A DNA stretch of 64,000 nucleotides. It comes from CAYMAZ01 sp964526285 (lineage in GTDB: Bacteria; Bacteroidota; Bacteroidia; Bacteroidales; DTU049). The stretch's first letter is position 1. Each line of letters begins with the position of its first letter. The position numbers were made by a program, and so were the translations under genes. Location of the stretch: contig CAZGIW010000002.1 of assembly GCA_964526285.1 (NCBI GenBank), positions 1 to 64,000 on the forward strand, written 5' to 3'. A model generated the notes under the pieces. The model saw nothing but the letters and a program-made list of their open reading frames with translations. It was not told the DNA's origin and searched no databases. Positions 18,025 to 27,371 of the stretch are shown one piece after another.

Positions 18025-18738
18025 ATGAGACACAGAAAAAAAATTAATCCTCTTGGAAGACAGAAAGCACACAGAAAATCGATGCTTTCAAATATGGCTG
18101 TTTCACTTATTATGCATAAAAGAATTCTGACAACTGTGGCAAAAGCTAAAGTTCTCAGAACATATATCGAACCGCTTATTACCAAATCTAAAAATGATAC
18201 AACTCATGCACGTAGAGTGGTGTTTAGCTATCTGCAAGATAAAAATGCTGTCACTGAACTCTTCAGGGAAATCTCTCAGAAAATTGCTGACAGACCTGGT
18301 GGTTATACCAGAATCCTGAAAACAGGTATGAGAATCGGAGACAGTGCTGATATGTGCTATATTGAACTGGTCGACTATAACAATGCAATGCTTGAATCTG
18401 CTGAAAAGAAAGAAAAGAAATCCAGACGCAGAAGAGGTGCTTCGAAAAAGGATAAAACTGAAGAAACAAAGATGGTTGAAACAAAAGATACTCCTGCAGA
18501 AGAAATAACTGAAAATGTTACTGAAGAACCAGTAGCTGAAGAACCAACTGTCGAAGAACCAGTAGCTGAAGAACCAGCAGTTGAAGAACCAGTAGCTGAA
18601 GAACCAGCAGCTGAAGAACCAGCAGCTGAAGAACCAGCAGTTGAAGAACCAGTAGCTGAAGAACCAGCAGTTGAAGAACCAGCAGTTGAAGAACCTTCTG
18701 ATGATAATGTTGAAGAGGATGATGATAAAAAAGAGTAA
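18025..18738 (+). CDS. rplQ: 50S ribosomal protein L17 with long acidic repeat tail
   Basis: Residues 1-115 or so are a normal L17 (starts MRHRKKINPLGRQKAHRKSM; GDSADMCYIELVDYN near the domain end). They are followed by a lysine/arginine-rich linker (KKEKKSRRRRGASKK) and then roughly 70 residues of EEPVA/EEPAV-type pentapeptides ending in an aspartate-rich tail, 237 residues in all against about 120 for E. coli. Alanine- and glutamate-rich L17 extensions are known in Bacteroidota; this one is notably regular. The tail carries the strongest tandem repeat in the window. It is the last gene of the ribosomal run. Confidence 0.96.
   Translation: MRHRKKINPLGRQKAHRKSMLSNMAVSLIMHKRILTTVAKAKVLRTYIEPLITKSKNDTTHARRVVFSYLQDKNAVTELFREISQKIADRPGGYTRILKTGMRIGDSADMCYIELVDYNNAMLESAEKKEKKSRRRRGASKKDKTEETKMVETKDTPAEEITENVTEEPVAEEPTVEEPVAEEPAVEEPVAEEPAAEEPAAEEPAVEEPVAEEPAVEEPAVEEPSDDNVEEDDDKKE
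18523..18699 (+). repeat. Tandem 15-base repeat inside rplQ
   Basis: About twelve in-frame units of GAAGAACCAGTAGCT and close variants (GCAGTT, GCAGCT) encode EEPVA, EEPAV and EEPAA. The near identity at DNA level, including synonymous positions, points to recent expansion by slippage or recombination. Unit number is therefore likely to vary among strains. Confidence 0.9.
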
Positions 18739-18764
18739 TTTAAAAAATCGATAATAATTTTTTA

Positions 18765-18804
18765 AAAACGGTAGTTGATATTGTTTCAGCTACTGTTTTT
18801 TTTT
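18765..18804 (+). terminator. Intrinsic terminator after rplQ
   Basis: AAAACGGTAGTTGA pairs with TCAGCTACTGTTTT (14 pairs including two G-U) around a short loop, and the 3' arm runs on into a T tract. It lies between rplQ and enolase and probably ends the ribosomal transcript. Confidence 0.8.
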
Positions 18805-18817
18805 AACAATAAATATT

Positions 18818-20113
18818 ATGAGTGCAATTTTAAACATTTTCGCAAGACAGATTATTGATTCACGGGGAAATCCAACTATTGAAGTTGATGTAATGACTGA
18901 AACCGGAGCAATTGGAAGAGCATGTGTGCCTTCAGGAGCTTCAACAGGTGTTCATGAAGCCCTTGAACTAAGAGACAATGAGTCAAAATACTATATGGGT
19001 AAAAGCGTCTTAAAGGCTATTCAAAATGTAAATAAAACACTTGCCGAAGACCTGAGAGGAGTTGAAGTTTTGTCACAAAGCCTGATTGATGAGTATATGC
19101 TTTATCTGGACGGGACAAAGAATAAATCAAAATTTGGGGCCAATGCTATTCTTGGTATTTCCATGGCTATAGCACATGCTGCTGCACAGGAAACGGGCCA
19201 GCCATTGTATAGATATCTGGGAGGGGTGAATGCTAAAATGTTGCCTGTTCCAATGATGAATATCATCAATGGAGGATCTCATGCCGATAATAGTGTTGAT
19301 TTTCAGGAATTTATGATTATGCCAGTGAAGGCTGAAAGTTTTTCTGAAGCGCTTCGAATGGGAGTTGAAGTTTTTCACTCTTTGAAAAATGTTTTAAAAA
19401 AGCGCAACTATTCAACTGCAGTTGGAGATGAAGGCGGTTTTGCCCCCAATCTTAAATCAAATGAAGAAGCGTTGCAGGTGATTATTGAGGCCATTGAAAA
19501 AGCAGGATATAAACCTGGTGAAGAAGTTTTTATAGCGCTTGATCCTGCTGCCTCAGAGTTTTATGTTGAAAAAGAAAAAAAGTATCATTTGAAGAAGTCA
19601 ACAGGTGATAAACTTACATCTTCACAAATGGTAGATTTTTGGGCTGATTGGGCTAAGAGATATCCGATTGTTTCCATAGAGGATGGACTGGCAGAAGATG
19701 ATTGGAAAGGATGGGAGCTGATGACTAAGAAGATGGGTGATTCTGTTCAGCTTGTTGGGGATGATTTATTTGTTACTAATGTTGAACGTCTTGCAAAAGG
19801 AATTTCTTCTGGTGTGGCCAATTCCATCCTGATAAAACTGAATCAAATTGGCACTGTTACAGAAACAATTAATACTGTGCAACTTGCCACAAAAAACAGT
19901 TATACAAGTATTATCAGTCACCGTTCAGGAGAAACTGAAGATACAACAATTGCTGATCTTGCGGTAGCGTTGAATACAGGATTGATTAAAACAGGATCTG
20001 CTTGCAGGTCTGAGCGTATTGCAAAATATAATCAACTTCTGCGTATTGAAGAACTTCTTGGAGATGCCGCTGAATATTCAGGACCTTGGTTTTACTCAAG
20101 GTTTTGCAAATAG
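18818..20113 (+). CDS. eno: Enolase (phosphopyruvate hydratase)
   Basis: Enolase interconverts 2-phosphoglycerate and phosphoenolpyruvate in glycolysis and gluconeogenesis. The 431-residue protein contains the active-site segments GDEGGFAPNLKSNEEAL, SIEDGLAEDDWKGWELM (metal-binding acidic residues), ILIKLNQIGTVTET (catalytic lysine) and SHRSGETEDTTIADLAVA. Length is normal. It is separated from rplQ by a terminator and is followed by another. Confidence 0.98.
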   Translation: MSAILNIFARQIIDSRGNPTIEVDVMTETGAIGRACVPSGASTGVHEALELRDNESKYYMGKSVLKAIQNVNKTLAEDLRGVEVLSQSLIDEYMLYLDGTKNKSKFGANAILGISMAIAHAAAQETGQPLYRYLGGVNAKMLPVPMMNIINGGSHADNSVDFQEFMIMPVKAESFSEALRMGVEVFHSLKNVLKKRNYSTAVGDEGGFAPNLKSNEEALQVIIEAIEKAGYKPGEEVFIALDPAASEFYVEKEKKYHLKKSTGDKLTSSQMVDFWADWAKRYPIVSIEDGLAEDDWKGWELMTKKMGDSVQLVGDDLFVTNVERLAKGISSGVANSILIKLNQIGTVTETINTVQLATKNSYTSIISHRSGETEDTTIADLAVALNTGLIKTGSACRSERIAKYNQLLRIEELLGDAAEYSGPWFYSRFCK

Positions 20114-20125
20114 AAATTTTTTAAA

Positions 20126-20157
20126 GAAAAAGCCGGTAAATTTCGCCGGCTTTTTTT
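20126..20157. terminator. Bidirectional terminator between eno and the convergent gene
   Basis: AAAAAGCCGG and CCGGCTTTTTTT form a ten-pair stem around TAAATTTCG, with A-runs on the left and T-runs on the right. It serves enolase on the plus strand and, seven bases past its stop, the T9SS cargo gene on the minus strand. Confidence 0.85.
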
Positions 20158-20163
20158 GTAATA

Positions 20164-22473
20164 CTATTTTATGAGCTGGATAACTCCGTAGTGCTCATAT
20201 AGTTTGGATGTTTTATCCCTGAAGATTAATCTGTAGTGATAAATATCCTGTGTAGCAGGATTACTGTAAATTTTTCCATCCCATCCTTTATAAATGTCAT
20301 TGGAGTAAAATACCATTTTTCCCCATCTGTCAAATATCATCCACTCAAAGTCAATTTCAGAAACTCCGGTAGAAAACACCATGATTTCATCATTAATGCC
20401 ATCTCCGTTTGGAGAGAAGGCATTTGGAATATAAATAACAAATTCAGGGCGAACTTGTGCATATTTAGTGATACTGTCAATGCAACCATACTGGTTTGTT
20501 ACAATGAGAAGAACGGGATAAACTCCTCCGCTGTCAGAATAAGTATGTGTTGGGTGCTGCAAATCGGAGAAATTATTGTCTCCAAAACTCCATAGCCAGC
20601 TAACCGGAGAGCCTGACGACATATCAAGAAAATTGACAATGGGATCAAAAGAGGATACAACACCTGGATCTATGATAAAGTTTGCTTCTGGTGTAGGATA
20701 GATTTGAGCTGTAACGTATCCAACACCTGTACATCCATATGTATTACTCCCTGTAACAGTATATGTTGTGGTTGTTCTAGGTTTTACATTGACGGTTGTA
20801 TTCCCTGCCTGCGATGCCAGCGAGTAGTCAGATGGATTGGACGACCAGATATATGATTCTCCACCACTTGCTGTAATGCTGATTTGTTCACCAGAGCATA
20901 CAGGGTCAGGTTGTGATAGAACTATTTCAGGACTTGGACTTATATTCACTGTGACACTGTCAACAGGAATACAAACTCCGGATGCAGTGACATAATATGT
21001 GGTTGTTTGATCTGGTGTTACTGAAATTGTGGCCCCGCTTTGTCCTGTAGACCACAAATACGATGTGCCTCCAGTTGCTGTGAGATTAGTTGATTCACCA
21101 TGGCAAATGGTTTGATCGGGTCCGGCATCTGCATCAGTGGTAGCAACAGTGATTTCAACGTCAGCACTTGCAGTATAATTACACATGTCAGTGACTGTAA
21201 CAATATATGTTGTATTGTTTTGAGGGCTCACTGTCTGAGAGTTGTTAGAGTTGCCATTATCCCAGATATAAGTATATGGCGAAATTCCCAGGTCTCCCTG
21301 CGCGTTAATATTTGCTGATTCTCCTATGCATATTGTCGTATCATTGGAAATGATAATCTGTGGCTCAAAATAGTCATGTATCTCTATAATAATTGTATCA
21401 AGAGCGCCGCAAAGGTCTGTTTGAACCACTATTTCAATATATTCAATTCCTTCAGCCACATTGTCAATAAATGCTTCAATAATAAAGTCTATACATAATT
21501 GACCTGCAGGAATTGTTAACGATGATGGTATAAAGGTATAATCAACACCATTGGTGGCTGTTCCGCCAACCTGAAGAGGGATGTTGTAGTTTGACGGACT
21601 GATTTGAGGTAAGCAAAAGGTGAGAATAGCATCATTGCATCCTTCAACAGCAAAATTTCCAATTGCGGGTATTGAATAGTCTGTATCTACTGTAATTCCT
21701 GAAGTTCCAAAACTATTCGCTTCAAGAAATACGGCTGAGTCAAAACTTGAATCACCAGCATCTGCAATGGCAATTTTTATATGATATTGCTGGCAGGGAA
21801 CAACCACCAGCCAGGCTGTCAAAACAGTTGTAAAACCATCAAAAACAATAGTTTGACCATTCATCCCTTCATTATTAACGTAATACTGTGGGTATGAGCC
21901 CGAATGCACATTGTTGATAGATACAGGTAATGCGGTTCCTGGTATTAAGGCTATATTTCTGTTGGTATAATTGCCTCCCAGTGGATTTGGTCCAGTTACA
22001 AAAAAACCAAACACATCATTAAAACTTGATCCTACCCATTCTGGATATTCTTCAGAACCAAAAACATAACGAAATCGAATTGTATCAGAAAGGGGGATAA
22101 AGTCAAATTCCAAAATAGCTGCATCATTTGTTGTTCCGGAAATCAAACTGTTAAGCAGTGCATCTCCGGGAGTACTGTTCATTGAAGATGCAAAATTCCC
22201 AACAGGGCTGCCAATGGCAGGAGCCCCGTTTACAACACCTGTTGACATTATAATGCCTTCTGAGATTCCAAGATTTGTAGGATTGGCGCCCGTTTGAAAT
22301 CGTCCAATGGCATTTGCATGCCCTGTGTAGGTGACATTACTAATATTAACACCGCCTCCTACTAGAGTATTCTGAACAAGAGTAGCTGCAGGAATGCCGG
22401 TTGTAACAGTTAACTGGGCATGAAGAAGGTGAGGAAAAATGATGAAAATTAATACATATTTTAAAAATCTCAT
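20164..22473 (-). CDS. Large secreted T9SS cargo with choice-of-anchor L domain and gliding-motility C-terminal domain
   Basis: The 769-residue product starts with a signal peptide (MRFLKYVLIFIIFPHLLHA). Residues of about 20-260 match the choice-of-anchor L pattern (GISEGIIMSTGVV, RFRYVFGSEEYPEWVG). A Calx-beta-like stretch, several immunoglobulin-like repeats with SYLWSTGQSGATISV and a PKD domain (SWLWSFGDNNFSD) follow. The last 90 residues, from NAFSPNGDGINDEIMVF to the end, are the type-B T9SS sorting domain with FDRWGKMVFYS and GWDGK. It is therefore probably exported by the type IX system and displayed on or released from the cell surface. Its ligand cannot be told. Confidence 0.88.
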   Translation of the reverse strand: MRFLKYVLIFIIFPHLLHAQLTVTTGIPAATLVQNTLVGGGVNISNVTYTGHANAIGRFQTGANPTNLGISEGIIMSTGVVNGAPAIGSPVGNFASSMNSTPGDALLNSLISGTTNDAAILEFDFIPLSDTIRFRYVFGSEEYPEWVGSSFNDVFGFFVTGPNPLGGNYTNRNIALIPGTALPVSINNVHSGSYPQYYVNNEGMNGQTIVFDGFTTVLTAWLVVVPCQQYHIKIAIADAGDSSFDSAVFLEANSFGTSGITVDTDYSIPAIGNFAVEGCNDAILTFCLPQISPSNYNIPLQVGGTATNGVDYTFIPSSLTIPAGQLCIDFIIEAFIDNVAEGIEYIEIVVQTDLCGALDTIIIEIHDYFEPQIIISNDTTICIGESANINAQGDLGISPYTYIWDNGNSNNSQTVSPQNNTTYIVTVTDMCNYTASADVEITVATTDADAGPDQTICHGESTNLTATGGTSYLWSTGQSGATISVTPDQTTTYYVTASGVCIPVDSVTVNISPSPEIVLSQPDPVCSGEQISITASGGESYIWSSNPSDYSLASQAGNTTVNVKPRTTTTYTVTGSNTYGCTGVGYVTAQIYPTPEANFIIDPGVVSSFDPIVNFLDMSSGSPVSWLWSFGDNNFSDLQHPTHTYSDSGGVYPVLLIVTNQYGCIDSITKYAQVRPEFVIYIPNAFSPNGDGINDEIMVFSTGVSEIDFEWMIFDRWGKMVFYSNDIYKGWDGKIYSNPATQDIYHYRLIFRDKTSKLYEHYGVIQLIK

Positions 22474-22631
22474 AACTCATGTATTTTGAATTTGTATGAC
22501 TAGGGTTTTTACAAAAACATAGAGTCTTTTTTGTAAAAAAAGTTTATTTGTCATATGCAAAAATAACATTTTTTTTGATTTCTATGTTGAAATTTTCAAA
22601 AAAACGAATTTTGTCGGAATGTTTTTTTATT

Positions 22632-23288
22632 TTATCCTTTCTTTTCAACCAAAGGAACAAACCGGAAATAGCCATGTTCTTCTGTTTGAAAAGAATCAGG
22701 CTCAACTTTAATAATTCTTTTCATGATTTGCATATCTTCGCCAGAAGAATTAACAGGAATAACGATAATTCCTCCGGTATTTAACTGTTTTTTAAGTTCT
22801 TCGGGAATATCAGGTGCGCCAGCTGTAACAAGAATTCTGTCAAAAGGAGCAAATGAAGGTAAGCCCAGATAACCATCACCGTAGAATACTTTTGGTTGAT
22901 AACCGTAGTCAAACAAAAATTGCTTTGTTCTGGTATATAACTCTCTGATACGTTCAATGGAAAACACTTTTGCTCCCATCTCAGACAAAACACATGCCTG
23001 ATAACCACTCCCGGTTCCAATTTCCAGAACTTTCATCCCTTTAGATATCTTTAAGAGCTGTGTCTGAAATGCAACTGTGTAGGGCTGACTTATTGTTTGT
23101 CCGCATCCAATTGGAAAAGGTTTGTCCTGATATGCAATTTCTGTAAAAGAACTGTCCATAAAAAAATGACGTGGAATTTTCTCCATGGCAGCAAGAACAT
23201 TTTCATCGTGAATTCCCTTGCTTTGTATCACCTCTATGAGTTTCTTTCTGAGTCCTTTATGTCTGTATGTGTCGGTTTTATTTGTCAA
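22632..23288 (-). CDS. pcm: Protein-L-isoaspartate O-methyltransferase
   Basis: The enzyme methylates isoaspartyl residues in damaged proteins so that they can be repaired. The SAM-binding motif is KVLEIGTGSGYQACVLSEM, preceded by GCGQTISQPYTVAFQTQLL, and ITVTAGAP-like RILVTAGAPDIPEEL follows. The frame stays open to an ATG at 23402, but that would overlap the start of the divergent oxidoreductase and lie upstream of the likely promoter; the TTG at 23288 gives 218 residues, the usual family length. The start is inferred. Confidence 0.9.
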   Translation of the reverse strand: MTNKTDTYRHKGLRKKLIEVIQSKGIHDENVLAAMEKIPRHFFMDSSFTEIAYQDKPFPIGCGQTISQPYTVAFQTQLLKISKGMKVLEIGTGSGYQACVLSEMGAKVFSIERIRELYTRTKQFLFDYGYQPKVFYGDGYLGLPSFAPFDRILVTAGAPDIPEELKKQLNTGGIIVIPVNSSGEDMQIMKRIIKVEPDSFQTEEHGYFRFVPLVEKKG

Positions 23289-23315
23289 AGCAGCTTGGTT
23301 TTTCTTGTCTGTGCT

Positions 23316-23324
23316 GCAAAAATA
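23316..23324 (-). promoter_or_regulatory. Possible -7 element for pcm
   Basis: On the minus strand TATTTTTGC matches the TAnnTTTG box and lies 28 bases before the chosen TTG start. No clear TTTG box is at the ideal distance, so only the -7 half is supported. Confidence 0.35.
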
Positions 23325-23348
23325 CAAAATACATTGCGCAAAAGATAT

Positions 23349-23357
23349 TATTTTTGC
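23349..23357 (+). promoter_or_regulatory. Possible -7 element for the oxidoreductase gene
   Basis: TATTTTTGC matches the Bacteroidota -7 box and ends 12 bases before the ATG at 23370, which would give a very short leader. It is divergent from the pcm element about 25 bases away. The upstream box is not recognisable. Confidence 0.35.
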
Positions 23358-23369
23358 AAAAAAAAGACG

Positions 23370-24365
23370 ATGCTTAAAATTGGAGTGCTTGGAGCTGGAC
23401 ATTTAGGAAAAATACATATCAAATGTATTCAAATGATTCCTGAGTTTGAACTCATTGGTTTTTATGACTCTGATAAAGAAATATCAGCGCAGGTTGAGAA
23501 GGAATTTGGAATTTCTTCTTTTTCATCAATTGATGAAATAATTGAAGCTTCAGATGTGGTGGATATTGTTACACCTACTGTTCATCATTTTGAATGTGCT
23601 TCAAAAGCATTGAAAAAATTTAAACATGTGTTTATTGAAAAACCTGTTGTAACAACCATTGAAGAGGCAAAATTGCTGATTGCAATAAGCCGTGAAGCTG
23701 ATGTGAAGGTACAGGTTGGACATGTGGAACGCTTCAATCCGGCATTTATATCAGTGAAAGATTTTATTCAGGAGCCATTGTTTATTGAAGGACACAGACT
23801 TGCTCAGTTTAATCCCCGTGGAACAGATGTGCCTGTTGTGCTTGATTTGATGATACATGATATTGACATTGTGCTAAGTGTGGTGAATTCAAAAGTAAAA
23901 AAAGTTTTTGCAAGTGGAGTGAAAATTGTAAGTGATACCCCTGATATTGCCAATGCAAGGCTGGAATTTGATAATGGATGTGTAGCCAATCTCACAGCCA
24001 GCAGAATTTCAATGAAAAATATGCGAAAATTAAGATTTTTTCAACCACACGCATATGTTTCTGTTGACTTTCTTGAAAAACAATCTGAAATTATCAGGAT
24101 TAAAGATGCAGACAAAGAAACATTGAAAAATCCTTTTGCAATGGTGATTGACATGGGTGAAGATAAAAATAAAAAAGAAATCATTAGAGATGTGCCTGAA
24201 GTGATCCCAATCAATGCTATTCAAACTGAATTGATAAGTTTTTGTGAGTCAATTTTAGATAATAAAAATCCTGTGGTAAGTATATTTGATGGGTATTATG
24301 CTCTTGAAGTAGCTCATATGGTTCTTGCCAAAATCAATGAAAAAATTGATTTTTATGAAATATAG
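23370..24365 (+). CDS. Gfo/Idh/MocA-family NAD(P)-dependent oxidoreductase
   Basis: The 331-residue protein begins MLKIGVLGAGHLGKIHIK, a Rossmann dinucleotide-binding motif, followed by DIVTPTVHHFE and FIEKPVVTTIEEAKLL, where the EKP triad holds the catalytic lysine of this family. VQVGHVERFNPAF and LDLMIHDIDIVLS are also typical. The sequence pattern is like that of sugar-nucleotide dehydrogenases such as GnnA, but the substrate cannot be fixed from sequence alone. I chose the ATG at 23370 because the longer frame lacks family resemblance. A lipoprotein gene and a glycosyl-phosphate transferase lie downstream. Confidence 0.9.
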   Translation: MLKIGVLGAGHLGKIHIKCIQMIPEFELIGFYDSDKEISAQVEKEFGISSFSSIDEIIEASDVVDIVTPTVHHFECASKALKKFKHVFIEKPVVTTIEEAKLLIAISREADVKVQVGHVERFNPAFISVKDFIQEPLFIEGHRLAQFNPRGTDVPVVLDLMIHDIDIVLSVVNSKVKKVFASGVKIVSDTPDIANARLEFDNGCVANLTASRISMKNMRKLRFFQPHAYVSVDFLEKQSEIIRIKDADKETLKNPFAMVIDMGEDKNKKEIIRDVPEVIPINAIQTELISFCESILDNKNPVVSIFDGYYALEVAHMVLAKINEKIDFYEI

Positions 24366-24412
24366 GATAATATTTTTTTGAAATTTTCGTTTGCAGAAAA
24401 GATTATAACTGC

Positions 24413-25279
24413 GTGAATAAAAAATCGACCCCATTTTTACTTGTTTTATTTTTTATCTCTTTTTTTTTAAAATCATGCTCATGGTTTGATAAAGAAGTTC
24501 AGGTTCCGGCATATATTTATATACCGGCATATACATTTGAGGCAAGTTCCGGAGAGGGAACATCAAGTCATAATATTACTGATGCATGGGTGTATGTAAA
24601 TGATCAGAAAATCGGTGCATTTGAATTGCCTGCTATGATTCCTGTTTTGGAATCTGGTGATTGCAATATTAAAGTATATGCGGGCATTAAGCTTAATGGA
24701 ACTGCTGCAACCCGTGCAGCTTATACTTTCTATAATTTTTTTGAACAGGATGTGTATCTCATACCGGATAGTATCATTTCTATTGCCCCTCATACCACAT
24801 ATCTGGAAGGATTAACCTTCGAGTTTATTGAGGATTTTGAAACAGTGGGCTTGGTTTTTGAAAAAACCCAGAATAGTGATACAACTATCAATAAAATTAA
24901 TGATCCTGTTCATGTATTTGAAGGAACTTCAAGCGGAGAAATTGCTCTTGCAGGTTCAATAAGAAATTGTATGATTAAGACCATTGATCACTATGAACTA
25001 CCTAAAACAGGTGGATTTAGCTTTATTGAACTTAACTGCAAAGGAACAATACCTTTTGTTGTGGGTGTTTATGCCAATATGGTAAATTTCTCAACAGCAC
25101 ACGAAATTGTTTACGTTACTCCATCGGAAACCTGGAAAAAATTATACATAAATCTCACTCCAACTGTTTCAAGACATCAGAGTGCGTTGGATTTTGATAT
25201 TTTTATTGCTACAGGTTTGTCAGAAGAAGAAAATTCAGGCAAGGTATGGCTTGACAATATTAAACTTGTCAGATATTAA
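24413..25279 (+). CDS. Hypothetical lipoprotein
   Basis: The 288-residue product starts at a GTG and has a lysine-containing, hydrophobic leader ending FFLKSC, a good lipobox with cysteine 22. The mature part is rich in beta-type sequence, including a segment AWVYVNDQKIGAFELP resembling an outer-membrane beta-sandwich, and ends GKVWLDNIKLVRY, as in carbohydrate-binding-like domains. I do not recognise a named family. It ends ten bases before the glycosylphosphotransferase gene, so the two may be co-transcribed. Confidence 0.75.
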   Translation: MNKKSTPFLLVLFFISFFLKSCSWFDKEVQVPAYIYIPAYTFEASSGEGTSSHNITDAWVYVNDQKIGAFELPAMIPVLESGDCNIKVYAGIKLNGTAATRAAYTFYNFFEQDVYLIPDSIISIAPHTTYLEGLTFEFIEDFETVGLVFEKTQNSDTTINKINDPVHVFEGTSSGEIALAGSIRNCMIKTIDHYELPKTGGFSFIELNCKGTIPFVVGVYANMVNFSTAHEIVYVTPSETWKKLYINLTPTVSRHQSALDFDIFIATGLSEEENSGKVWLDNIKLVRY

Positions 25280-25288
25280 CAGCTCCGC

Positions 25289-26707
25289 ATGAACAGACTT
25301 AAACAAACTCTTAAGTATATTTTCTGGGATTGGTTAACAGCTATTACTGCATGGTCATTGTTTTTCTTTTATAGAAAAAAGGAATTTTACAGCTATTTTG
25401 ACGAATCTGTTGAGTCTGTTATTTCAGATCCAAAATTCTATTATAGCATTATACTTATTCCCGTTTTCTGGTTGATTTTATATACTCTCATTGGCTCATA
25501 CAGACACATTTTCAGAAGATCCAGAATCAAAGAAATGGGGCAGGTGCTTTTGGCTACTCTTATCGGTGTCACAATAATATTCTTTGCATTTATACTGGAT
25601 GATACAATTGTTTCTTATAAAGATTACTATAAGTTTTATTTGTTTTTGTTCTTTGTTCATTTTCTTTTAACTGCAACTGTGAGGTTTATCCTTACAATGA
25701 TTACCAATAAAAGTATTCATAAGGGAAAATTGGGATTCAACACGCTGATGATTGGATCAAACGGGAATGCCCTGAAGGTATATTCAGAAATTACAAATCA
25801 ACCTGTTTATTCAGGGAATAAATTTATTGGTTATATACATATCAATCAGGAAACTCAGGACATGATGAAAGATATTCTCCCATGTCTTGGTCAAATCGAA
25901 GAAATTCAGGCAATTGTTGAAGAGCATAAGATTGAGGAAATTATTATTGCCATTGACCCTGCCCAACATCACATCATAGAAAAGATTCTTCTTGAATCAT
26001 ATAGCCTGAAGGTAATGATTAAGATTATGCCTGATTTTAAAGATATCATTGCTGGTTCTGTGAGATATAGTGCAATCTATAACACGCCTCTGATTCAGTT
26101 ACCCGATGAGATAATGCCCATTTGGCAACAGGTTGCAAAACGGGTAATTGATGTTGTTGTATCTTCTCTTGTGTTGATAATCTTCTTTCCATTATATTTG
26201 TTTCTTGCCATTGGAGTGAAAAGATCATCCAAAGGACCTGTTTTTTATTCTCATGAACGTATTGGACTTAGGGGCAAACCTTTTCAGATTTTTAAATTCC
26301 GCTCTATGGTTGTTAATGCAGAAGCTGGAGGCACACCCCAACTATCCAACAAAGAAGACCCCCGGGTAACCAAATTTGGCAGGTTTATGAGAAAATACAG
26401 ACTGGATGAGATTCCTCAATTTTATAATGTTATTAAAGGAGAAATGACTCTGGTTGGACCAAGACCTGAACGACAGTTTTATATTGATCAAATTGTACAG
26501 CAGGCTCCGCATTATCGCCTTTTACATCGTGTAAAACCAGGTATAACAAGCTGGGGACAAGTCAAATATGGATATGCCGAAAATGTGGATGAAATGATTG
26601 CCAGAATGAAATACGATCTCTTATACATTGAAAATATGTCCCTGGCAACGGATTTTAAAATACTTTTTTATACAATTCTTACTGTAATCAAAGGTACAGG
26701 AAAATAA
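25289..26707 (+). CDS. Polyprenyl glycosylphosphotransferase (undecaprenyl-phosphate sugar-1-phosphate transferase)
   Basis: Such enzymes put the first sugar phosphate onto the lipid carrier for exopolysaccharide or O-antigen synthesis. Four hydrophobic segments fill the first 130 residues, then a Rossmann-like CoA-binding-3 domain (FNTLMIGSNGNALKV), then a further transmembrane hairpin and the bacterial sugar transferase domain with FYSHERIGLRGKPFQIFKFR, KYRLDEIPQFYNVIKGEMTL and VGPRPE. At 472 residues it is full length. The exact sugar is unknown. Confidence 0.92.
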   Translation: MNRLKQTLKYIFWDWLTAITAWSLFFFYRKKEFYSYFDESVESVISDPKFYYSIILIPVFWLILYTLIGSYRHIFRRSRIKEMGQVLLATLIGVTIIFFAFILDDTIVSYKDYYKFYLFLFFVHFLLTATVRFILTMITNKSIHKGKLGFNTLMIGSNGNALKVYSEITNQPVYSGNKFIGYIHINQETQDMMKDILPCLGQIEEIQAIVEEHKIEEIIIAIDPAQHHIIEKILLESYSLKVMIKIMPDFKDIIAGSVRYSAIYNTPLIQLPDEIMPIWQQVAKRVIDVVVSSLVLIIFFPLYLFLAIGVKRSSKGPVFYSHERIGLRGKPFQIFKFRSMVVNAEAGGTPQLSNKEDPRVTKFGRFMRKYRLDEIPQFYNVIKGEMTLVGPRPERQFYIDQIVQQAPHYRLLHRVKPGITSWGQVKYGYAENVDEMIARMKYDLLYIENMSLATDFKILFYTILTVIKGTGK

Positions 26708-26745
26708 GAAAAAAATGAACTGCAGAGCTGTGCTGTAACAAAGGT

Positions 26746-27354
26746 TTATTTTCTTGCCTCAAAATATGCATCCAGCAATTTTGCCACATATTTTCCAAAC
26801 ACATCAAATTCAATATTAACAATTGATCCTGGTTTGAAATTGTGAAAATTGGTTACATCATATGTGTATGGAATAATTGCAACAGAAAACATGCCCTTTT
26901 CAGAGTCAACAACTGTCAGACTTACTCCGTTGACTGAAATTGACCCTTTATCAACAGTGATGTTCCCTTTTTCCGAATCATATTGAAAGTAAAATTTCCA
27001 ACTGCCATCCAATTCTTCAACCTTGATGCATTCAGCTGTTTGATCAACATGCCCCTGCACAATGTGCCCGTCAAATCTGCCTCCAACAACAACACTGCGC
27101 TCAAGATTAACCTCATATCCTGCATCCCAGGTTCGCAAATTCGTTTTGTCTAGTGTTTCCTGAATGGCTGTAACAACATATGTGTTTTCTACAGGTGAAA
27201 CTTTAACCACAGTCAAACAAACTCCATCATGAGACATGCTTTGATCAACTTTTAATTCAGTTGCAATTTCTGTTTCAATTGTAAAATGAATATTGCCTCC
27301 TTCTTTTTCAATTTGGACAACTTTTCCTGTTTTTTCTACAATTCCGCTAAACAT
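26746..27354 (-). CDS. ribE: Riboflavin synthase, alpha subunit
   Basis: The enzyme dismutates two molecules of 6,7-dimethyl-8-ribityllumazine to riboflavin. The 202 residues contain two tandem lumazine-binding domains, each with the typical turn: MSHDGVCLTVV in the first and GSISVNGVSLTVV in the second. It starts MFSGIVEKTGKVVQIEKE, the standard N-terminus. It lies 17 bases after the stop of the large T9SS cargo gene on the same strand; the association looks incidental. Confidence 0.96.
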   Translation of the reverse strand: MFSGIVEKTGKVVQIEKEGGNIHFTIETEIATELKVDQSMSHDGVCLTVVKVSPVENTYVVTAIQETLDKTNLRTWDAGYEVNLERSVVVGGRFDGHIVQGHVDQTAECIKVEELDGSWKFYFQYDSEKGNITVDKGSISVNGVSLTVVDSEKGMFSVAIIPYTYDVTNFHNFKPGSIVNIEFDVFGKYVAKLLDAYFEARK

Positions 27355-27371
27355 ATTTTTGTTTTTTTATA

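Noticed and set aside
18523..18699. Possible CRISPR-like array
   Set aside because: Units are contiguous 15-base in-frame codons of rplQ without spacers.
22632..23402. 256-residue start for pcm
   Set aside because: The extra N-terminus has no family resemblance, overlaps the divergent gene and lies upstream of the likely promoter.
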